From: Heterobilharzia americana
Taxonomy: Eukaryota; Platyhelminthes; Trematoda; Strigeidida; Schistosomatidae
Direction: 5' to 3'
Assembly: GCA_944470555.2 (NCBI GenBank)
Contig: OX104131.1
Location: forward strand, 17,104,515-17,168,514
DNA length: 64,000 nt
Shown: positions 50,501 through 61,400 of the stretch, piece after piece
Layout of the letters: each line of letters opens with the position of its first letter
Numbering within the stretch: the stretch's first letter is position 1
Translations under genes and position numbers: made by a program
The notes under the pieces: generated by a model
The model's input: only the letters and a program-made list of their open reading frames with translations
Databases searched by the model: none
What the model was told of the DNA's origin: nothing

Positions 50501-52397
50501 CAAAAAAGTGCATCAGACAACTCTATAGCTAGGCAAAGTTACAGACTTACTGTAAAAGTCATTCTATCAGTTGCTGAAGTAACTAATTATGCTGCGGTAT
50601 TTTGGCTGAGATGTAGTTGTTCATGAAATAACGAAAAGTAATTGTCTATCTCAACAAACATGCACAGATCCGTATGTTTTTCGATTACGATCGCTTTTTA
50701 TTCACCTAAAAGCCTTTCGTAAACTGATCTCCTGGCTAAGTTTCATAAAGAGAGTAGTACCTAGTAGAAGTTCACAAAGAAATCTACCGCACTTTCATTT
50801 CTCGAAAAGTAAAATAGTATCAAACTGTATTTTTTCATACATAAAAAGTATGAATATGCTTCAATATTGCATATACCTTGAGGTGACAAATGATCAACTG
50901 TGAAATCAACCTACGAAGTAACAGATCAAGTATAAAAACAATAAGAAATCAAATACATGTCGTACCTGAATTCCTTTGGCTGTCATCATCATCAATATCG
51001 TCGCCATGAATAACATCAGTACCTGTAGTACCAGTGTTAGAGTCAGTTTTATGCAAAGTAGTAACATCTGAAGGTGGAATAAGTGTAAAAGCTGAACACA
51101 ATGAGGATGAATTTACTATTTCAGAGTCAATAGCTACAGCATTAGAGGTTGAAACAGTGATCCACGCTGTTGTGCAGGCTAGACTGGTTATTCCAATTGT
51201 TTCAGTTGGCATAGAAATACAACCAGATGTGATCTTCTCTGGTTCACTGTAAACATCATCATCATTTGAAGAAAATTGACAACTGGAATTTGACTGAGTA
51301 TGCGATTGAAATTGTTTGGTCGTCTTCGTATGTGCATGGTTTTTATGATTATTCTGCCGACTTGCATCACAATCCTCATGATAAGTTTTGGTCCTCTGTT
51401 TATCGGCTGGGACTGAATACTCTAAACTACTCATACTGGCATATCTGCGATGAGTTGAGGCTGTAGAGTTATAAGAAGACTTATAGTTGGGCATATTTCT
51501 TTCCTTTTTAGATCGAAATTCTGAACAGCCATCAGACTATATCATAATACAGAAAAACCCAAAACAAAACTATGAGTAAGAAGAAAAATACCCCATGCTA
51601 CACGAGTTGATCACCAATGGGGTAGGTAACCCATGCACCTATCGAGTTCAGATTTTAGTGCTTAGCATTGGTCGAAGTCAATCGACCAAGTTTTGCAATA
51701 TAATCACCAATAAGTGAGATGACGCGATCCTATTGTGCACTGTATTTTAGAGTTAAATACTGAGAAACAATCTCCAAGATGCTCTGAACCTAGGTTTTTT
51801 GCTTGTTGGCACTTATGAACAAGGTGTCATCTTGTTAAAAGTTGATTTCGTCTCCAATAACTTATCTAAAACAATTTAGTAGTCAATCTTTGTGAATCAG
51901 GTTCCCTCACTGTTAGATATTTTACGCGCAAAACGTTTCTACAAATAACCGTTCTTGTCGCAAAATGATAAGTAATAAACTGCCACAGATAAATGCATAT
52001 ATAAGGAGAATAAAGAGTAGACATTTAAGTCCTGTATTCACACTGATTGATGCAGCTTTCAGAGACCCAATGAGTAGTGATATTCATCAGAAAGGTAGAT
52101 TTTAGATAGATTTTAACTTGCATTGCTCAATCTTGGTTGAAAGAAATGTGATCAAGCTATTAAGAAAACACTTAAATCCTGATTTAAAAAAAGCTGGTCA
52201 AATTGCATATCCTACTTGATAGATAGTAAAAGAGAAACTGATGTTATCCAATCAATTTACCCGCTTTCCGATTCTGCGCTTCAAAAACGTTTGCTCATGA
52301 TGCTAATAAACGACAGATAAAAGCTGCGGCAATACAAAGACACAGTCTCGAAGCATTGTCTGTCTGCTAATCCAAAAACCCGCAGTACAGCTTCAGC

Positions 52398-52463
<66 letters not shown>

Positions 52464-55400
52464 AACCACCTTCACGTAATCACTAAGTGCAACTTTGGTG
52501 ACTACAATATATTGCTATAACCGCCTATATTCTCGTGGTCGTGAGAACCAGCACTGTATATATCAATGATAAACGAAGGTTCATAACCTCAGAGAGTGTA
52601 CACCTAAACTCGGCATTGTTCTTACAGTGATACTGTCATATGTAAGTAATGCTGTGAAGACAAGTGTGTTTTTAAACCTACAATTTCTTCATGTCTCCTA
52701 CTCTCAATGGTCGTTTCACATCTATATAACATGAGAGAACGGACTACAGCACAGTATACCCATCGTTCAATAGGTAGTCGAATATCTAGGAAGTCAGTAC
52801 TTCAAATGATGCACGATAGAAGGGCTAAACAGGTCCACTGTATTCAAACTAAAATTCGTCAGGAACCAACACATTTAGGTTTGTGCATTTTCCCGAGTAA
52901 GTATAGAGGTCAAAGTATTATACCACTTCACTTTCCATGTTTAAACTGTGAGCAGCTGCAGACTAGTTCTCAAAAATCACCTTACTTTTGACGCAGCAAA
53001 ACGTATGCCAACTGCACTTCAGTAGAAACAATTAGCTATATTGACAAAATTACCCTCCACCTAAAGGAATAATTTATTCCAGGCAACGTAATCCGCTATT
53101 AGTGAAGGCAGGTAGGTGATTTTCCGTACAAAACAACCGGTAGTATACAGTTCTTTATTTAAAGTACGAGAAAACGAAATCGACAACATGTTGAGTGTTT
53201 CATCAAACCTCTCACAAATACATCATAGTTATTTTAAGAAAGAATGAATACGAAGAATCAATCAATCATAATCCCTAATATGAACATCCACTCTGCATGA
53301 ATTCATTGACAGCCTATATATAGAACAAGGTTTCGAGTGCTATGTGATTCTCCACATTATAGGGCTGATCGATTTGGATAGGCATTTGAGCAACAGGAGA
53401 GGAAAAAGTTATTGATCAAGATTGTATATATTTATCCTGAATAATTTATATGATCAAAAGGTTATTGTCCAGTTTGTTTTGTCTTATGAAATTAGTGTGT
53501 CGACAACAGTATTAAAAAATAATAATAATAAATAATAAATATAAAAATAATTATGCATTTAAAACATGGTAACTCTTAGGCTATTTTATTTACTCGTCTA
53601 CCAAACAATGGTTATTTCAATCCCATTGGTAATCAACATGACTCTCAGCCCGCTCTAATTCAGCTCAATTTCAAGTGTGATGAGAAGAACTGGCTGAATA
53701 GCCAATATGATTATGATTAATGAACAATTACCTATCACGGATTCAAATAGCAGCCGGAAAAAACCCTTGCTGACTGAAGTGAAACTGTGACCTAGTGAGC
53801 AGCTAGGTCTTGTAGCTCAGTTGGTAGAGCACGGGGCCAATAAAACGGAGGTTACTAGTTCGTAACCTTCAGTTATCGAGATATTCACTTCACCTTAACT
53901 TCAATCATCTACCAGTATCAATAATACGAGTCCACCAAACCATAGCTATGATACATATCTCAAGAACAATACAATGCAGATGTATACTTATCAAAGTTTA
54001 TCTAATTACTGTACATGCTAACAGTTTCACATCAATTTATTACTTGTCTGAGATGGCAGTAACCTTTGCTTCGCATTTTCTCTTCCACAGGTTACATTCA
54101 ACATTAAAATCTTGAAAAATAGTGAACCAAATAAAATTTTATATTGACTACCATGTTACTTTAAGATGATGCTAACCCACCCATAAAGAGAATATTTTAC
54201 ACGAACTTTGCACCTAACTTGTTGTATCCAAAGATAGAAATAATGAAAGCGATAGCCAATCAGTTACGAATATTCTTCACATGTCTATCTCGTTCTCATT
54301 CTGATTGGACTTCTTACAGATTTAAGGCGTTGTTATGTTTTCTATCTATCTTGATACATACAATATACGTGTGCATTGTGCGGGTTAGCGGCCTAATTTT
54401 GTCTTCAAATTGAGTAAGCTGGTGTGATGTTAGTGGTTGTTGGATCAACTCGCACATAGTAACTCGAGGAAAAATAATGGTTGGGGTCAGTGTTGGGGAT
54501 TCCCCTCATTTCACTAATCATAGGACCCAATAGGAAACCCAAACTGGGGTTAAGGTCAGAACAATTGGCCAAACCGTCAAATAGGAATCTAAAATAACTC
54601 AAAACAGAACTCATGCAATACTGTATATATATCACAATAGGTTCTATCACTCACCTCCAAGTTAACAGTAGTAGATGTAGGCAGTTCTTCCTGATAACCG
54701 CCTAAATCATCAGGTGTAATATTCGATGAAGTATAACTGCTTGTAATTGTACCAGCCATAGATTCACATGTACTCGGTCCAACTGACGGCAGTGGAGGTA
54801 ATGGTTGAGATAATAGCCTTCGACTAGGCGGAGGAATATGCCAATGAGATGTATTGTAAGCTGATGGGGTATTTAATTCATCAGAATACACTGGAACGGG
54901 GACTTTAGTAGAAGAGCCAACTATTAGTAAAGGTGAACTCCATCGTCGTTTAGATAGACCAATAGCAGGACTTTTCGGAATTTCTGTCGAGTCAGTTGGA
55001 GGAGTAATTGTAACATTAATATCAGTAGTACTGGTTATAGACGATGCTGTTGGTTGTGGAGGGCATACCTCATCATAGATGACCATACCTGAATGGTTTG
55101 TATTACTTGCAGCAGCACATGATTCGTGTCTTTGATTAACAATAAAAGCACCATCATTTGCGTCATTATCATCACCATCATCATCATGTATCTCAGAATA
55201 ATACATTGAAGTTTGTGAAGTTTCCATAATTGAATTTGGAATACGACCGATCCATGATGAACTGACGGTTGGAAATGCTTGATGTCTCATTACTGCGGTA
55301 TGCTGAAAACTGCCATCTTGTACAACCGAAGGGTGAACATTTTTACTAAGATCTGTTGAAGAGATTCTATCCAATGAATCACCTATAGAATTACAAAGCA

Positions 55401-58400
55401 AAAAAAGTCAACAATAAAATCGAAGTAGAGAAAAGTGACAGACTGTAAATTATAATTACTGTCAAGAAGGAATTATTACAAAACTACTTTTCATCATAAA
55501 CATGTATTAGTAAATGAACTACTTATTATAAAATAAAAATTGTTGAACAATTGAGATGATGAAAAACATTTATAGCTCAGGAGCATGATCTTAATGATGT
55601 TTTTTTCCTCTGAAGTGGATACCTTAATAGTGAAGCTTTTCGTTGTCATTCTAGACAACATAGAATAAACTTCAGAAAGAAGTGATCCACGGGATTTTCT
55701 CCACAAGTGACTTGTCATTATGATCTTGGGTGTGACTGGTCGCCATTATCTCTATATGTATTTCCATTGTTTTTCCCATCATTGTGAACTTCAACGTTCT
55801 TATTGGTTGATAGATTAGGTTAAATATCAATATGTCTGTTGATTGTTGACTGACCTGAATGCCAAACATCTGGAAAAAATTCTCCGGCATTCTCTTTATT
55901 TTTCTTCTATTCAGGATTTTCACGTTTTCCTAGTCAAATTCATGTTCATAGTTGTCTCTATATGTTTTGATACGAACGAAAGTAGATTCGCAACGCTTTA
56001 CTGATAGTTGATGTTCATGTGGATAGATATGAAAAGGACAATTACTAGAATGACAATGAAAGCTTCACGATTAAACTATCCGACTTAGAGAACGCAATAC
56101 TATCAAAACTATTAAACAAATATTTCATCTGAGTTTATGATTCCTCAGTACTAGACACTTTCAAATCTTGGTGAGTTCGAATTCAAATTTTCCAAATCAT
56201 CTTTCTGTTTAGTTAGAATCTTATTAATGGCCCTGTTTGCCACAACCATCTTTATAACGCTTCTCAGTTTTTATTGCATTTGGTTAAACATATCTGAACA
56301 CAAAGAAGCACACTCCAAAAGGATTGCACGAAGTCTTGCAGACCTAAAGGAGGGGGGGAGAGGAACAAAACTACTTTTTTTTTATGAAAAACGAACATAT
56401 CTAGGGTACAACATGATGAACATCTTATATTTTCATCATATTCCTTAGAAGTCTAGAACAAATGTATACTGGGTAAAAGTAGGAACATAGTTGACACAGT
56501 GTCACTACTCATCCAGCACTTTGAGGAAGTAATATTTTCGACCAACTTAATTGACAAATGTCTTTTGAATCTCTCTTTCGTTGACTTTCACGATCCAACC
56601 ATAATTTGAAACTCTTATGTCAGATCTAGTCAACCTAGAATTCAGTTGACTTCGTTTATTATCATCCACTAAAGCCTGCTGAAATGAGTCGTCATACATG
56701 GATTTATTTCAAGGAAATATTCATCACAATCTGACACCAATTGGATAACTATTGAAACTTAAGACAGTTGCTTCGTCTCAGTGGTTGAAAGGTGAGGTGC
56801 ATATCATGTCAATTATTGGTGCACCACCTGATCTCTTACGGAAGCATGAGTGCGCAATACTGAAGTATGCCATGCTAGGACAAAACACCTGTCCAGTACT
56901 CTCAAGTTTTCACTGATTTGCCAACTGATATCAATCCATAATAAATACCTATTAAACTTCCAAATTAAAGTACATAAGTTGATACAAATGCAATTGCTTG
57001 AAGACCCATTGGCATTTACAAAAGGAAACAGCCATGGATTCTTAGCAAGCAATCTAAATTTTTGTTCTGCCATTCTTGCAAACCACAGATGAATTTGTCG
57101 ACCAAACTTAATCCAGACAGTTCAATTATGTAAAGGCGTACTGAGACCATACTTACGTTTCTTTTGTATATCCGCATCCACAGAATTGTCTGATGAAGAA
57201 ATAAGACCCAGTGCTTGAATAAATCCTCTAATCCATGCACCCATTTGTAGTTTATCCATAGCGTCAAATAATAATGGTGTAGAACATTGTGTAGGCACAG
57301 CAAGACGAATAGCTGATGAATGACGCTTATCTCCTCCGGCTAGACCTAATTCAACTTTGCCTGCTTCTAATGGTAGGGAAAATAATGGCCAACTATAATC
57401 ATCCATATAATCTGTGACAGTGTTACGAACACAGTTGTCAGGCTCTCTTTTATTCAAGTATATTTCAAGACATTTCGATTTCAAGCAACACCATTTCGTG
57501 GTCCATGGAACCCGCCCAGGAATGGATATGAAAGCATGACCTGCATAGAAGAAACAAGATTTTTTTTTCTACAAATAATTTAACAACAGCATGGAAAATA
57601 TGTAAAGACAAAAGAATAACTATGCTTCAATGACGGGCATTAATTTTATGATCACAATACGAAAGTTATACATTTTTCTCACTGATAGAAGATAAATGAC
57701 ACGTAAATATCAACTAGTAATGGTTCCAAGAGGCTTCGCATAATAATACCATTACCTTGTCCAAGGTGTTCACTGTTCTTCGTTCAACATTATTTGTTGA
57801 TACTTGTAACTTCTCGTTGTTACATTGGATCGAACTGGTCGACCTCTGTTGGCATATGGGCTCTTATTCAGATACTTCGATAATGTCTCTATATATCGAT
57901 TCATATAATTTACATGGTGATACGTAGTAGCAAAATCCACGTTGTGCGCTTCATCCCGTGCGGGACTCATCGGTTGGATGTACTAGCCCCCCCAGTGACT
58001 CATGGTGCTCCCAATAAGACTAGAACATCGAGCTCATCGCTTCAAACGCCGAAGCAACATCCAACAGGAAAATGAGGCACGACAGCCACTTATTAAAAGG
58101 ACGGAGTTAGAGTATCAATATGAATACTATCGCTAATTGCGACGCATATACATAAAGCTGACGAACACGAAACGCGCGTCCTGGATTCCATTGCTAACTG
58201 ATGACTAAGCTGTAACATGATAAGTGTTCAGGTAGCATCAAAGAATCAGCATAACAGAAAATCTGCCACCAGATGTCAATCAATTTGACCCAGCGTAGCA
58301 ACAGGAAATTACACTGACAACTGACTGACAAAACCAACGTACAACCACGCAAAACAAGTGCATCGGCTAAAGTTGCCACACCTCACAGTAGTGTACAAAG

Positions 58401-61400
58401 AACAGGTGGATAGGAGGAGAGTGATATCAAAGAAGATGAAGTAGTGTGAGAGAACACATCCTGAAGACAGAAGTTAGTGAAAATATTCAAGCTTTTAAAG
58501 ATATCAAGGAGTGAATACATCTGCACTATTGTGAGCGATTTTCAACCATTGCACCAAGAGTTCTCAATTACTGATTCCTTTCGTCTCAGGGACCTAAATC
58601 AGGCAGATTATACCGCCAACAGTAAGAGGCTTCATCGACTACTGCTACATGTGGATCTGGTCCCCTTCAACCTTCTTCCAACCTAATCCAACTTCTCCTA
58701 GCATGGAACGTCAAGGTAGGCGGTGGAAGGTTATTTTGGGGGCCCATCTTTTCTAACCTCCCATTTGCGTAGTGAAGGCAGCATAAGCAGTGGACTGCTG
58801 GTCATCCAAGAAAAACACTTTACTGCTGTCACACCAAGTCCAGCTAGCGGAAGTATGACTTAGCCCTCAGGCCGCCATTGTATTGTAGCAATTTATACAA
58901 CAACGGTAATTACTTTCGTTATTACCATCCAACAGACCTTTCTGGTATGGTAGGACCTCGTGGGAACAATTGTTTGACCAGCACAGCTCGTTGGGTCATT
59001 GTGATATGCAAGCCCGACCACCACGTGAAGGCAGCAGTTTTCGGTCGGGATAGAAAACAACGAGTATCAACAATTACTAATAACAAGTACCTGCTGGACA
59101 AGACGTATCTCTCGTGTCTCAGTAGCCTAATGAATAACGCCTAGGCGTCTAAAGCAATAGGTAAAGGATTCGAATCTCAGTGGTAAAAGCATCACTCACT
59201 GGGATGCAGATACATCCAGCTAGCGAGTCCCAAACAGGACGAAATGCGCGTGGTGGACCATACTGCTAAAAAGTACCGAGTAAATTAAAACAATATTCGT
59301 TCATGACAGTGTTGTTTGACGATAGTTTCTAGGATTAACTAACATGTATATTTGAATATTTGTACAAGACCAAGAAATTCTATGCTAAAATTCCTACTCT
59401 ACCAACAGACTTGAAACACTGATCAATTAACACCTTTTCCAACAGTTAACAATACTTTAAAGGTATCAGGGGCTAGATTTAAGCAACCGTTTGTGATTAA
59501 CCCTGAAATTTTATATCTTAATACTTTGTGGTAGAAGTAAGGGTATGGATACGCCGCATGCTTATCTGACACTAAAGGACAGTATACCACAGTATTGCGT
59601 CAGCGGCCAAATTGCGAAACTGATCGACAGACTTCGGTCGGTACTGAGGACTACCGACCAGATAAGCATATGAGGGTTACCTTTTGGTGATTGACTCGTG
59701 TACCTAATCCAGTCTTGCATGCGATCGACTGTGGGCTGAATAGATAAATGGCAGAATCTTTCATCTCAACACTGAGTGGTGCAGGTTTGAATTACTGAGA
59801 AAATATCAATTTCATTATTATTGAATATACAACATTTTGATGACTGCCAAGAAGCATGTATCCTAAGTATGCAGCATCCTGTCAAGTGACTTCTAAGATC
59901 TAACGCCATGTACCAATTAACTGAATGGTTGCACTTTGATATCCCGTTCGTTCTGTTTAATCGATATCCAGAGACTGTTTGGATATTTCATTTGAACTAT
60001 AAGTGAGCTGCAAACTATGAAAAGAATCTATTGGTGACCTACTAACTATCATGGAAGATTAAAATATACGGCTAAGCGAAATGAAAAAAATACACGCAAC
60101 TACAGCTTTTCTTGTTGTCAAAGTAAGTTCAAATGTGGATTGATCTTCAAGAATCGGTTTGCATTTGATACGTAGGCAACTCAACGAAATATCATGCATG
60201 TTTATGTACGAGACTGAGTCACAGATAAAGTGTGACAGCTTATGATAACCCCGATGATACTACTAATACTGAAGTAGATGAAGTGAGGCTTGAGCACTCG
60301 GAAAGTTAATCATCCACGTCCCACTTTGATAAACATGAAGTGGAAATGAAAGCTCCTCAAGTCTTTGTGCAACAGTTTCAGTGTTTTCAGCCAACTAAGA
60401 CTGCACAAGACTAATACCATCACACTGAATGAGAGACTATAATGTAGACAACAATCAGAAAGCAGAATGGTTTAAAGACACCTCTTAAAACTGGTGACTA
60501 CTTTTATCTAAGATGCTGAAATATACAATATTTTGGAGGAATAATCAGTTATATTTTAACTACAGTGACTCAAAAGTGTACGAGTTATAACAGAAAAAAA
60601 TAATCGTATTGAACTCACCTGACATTACTATTTGGTTATCATTAGGCGTTTGTGAAGTGATAGAATGTGACCTGATTGAATTTAAATCCAACAATGGACC
60701 ATGTTTTGGTGTAACATTTAAATTTCCTTGTGAAGAAGCAAACATATCGAACAGTGCTAGAGAATCGTAACACATAGAACGCGGTCTACCAGATGTTGAA
60801 TTTGAGATAACTGATGATGTGTGTTGGTTTAAAAATCGTGCACCAGCGGATTCTAATTGAGACCAACCAAACCCTTTGCCAGAACTTCCAGACGAATCCC
60901 ATATGCAAGCTGCCGCTGGTGGAGGAGGAGGAGGTGGTGAGAACATTTTCTGCTGCTGCTGTTGTTGTTGAAGGCATTGAACCGATGAAAATTTAGAGCA
61001 TGATAAACTATTTTTCCACTGACCATCACTCAACATCCGTCTATGGCCCATAAGTATTTCACTGTGCAGTAAATCAGAATGATTTTCAACAGATAAGCTG
61101 TTAGGTTGTAAAGACTGTGGAAGAGATTTACGTGCACGACGTTTAGAACTGAATGACTCCACTTTTCGACGCATTGACGAAATTAAGCTGTTACGACGTA
61201 GATTCTGTTTCGGATTTATCGAGTTTGTATCGAATGTTGATGACGATGATGATGATGTCATTTGCAAAAGAAATTTAGTTGGTATCGGATTAGATGACAA
61301 ACAATGATTTGACTCATTCATATCAGTATCAAAATAGTCACTGGCAGTAACTAAATCTACAGGAGAAGTCATAACGTTCACCATTGTTTTTTCCGTAGAA

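Noticed and set aside
52281..52475. Minus-strand open frame with alternating Tyr-Ile
   Set aside because: It is the translation of the (TA)n microsatellite.
53813..53885. A functional tRNA gene
   Set aside because: Box A is good, but box B is degraded and the acceptor stem does not close.
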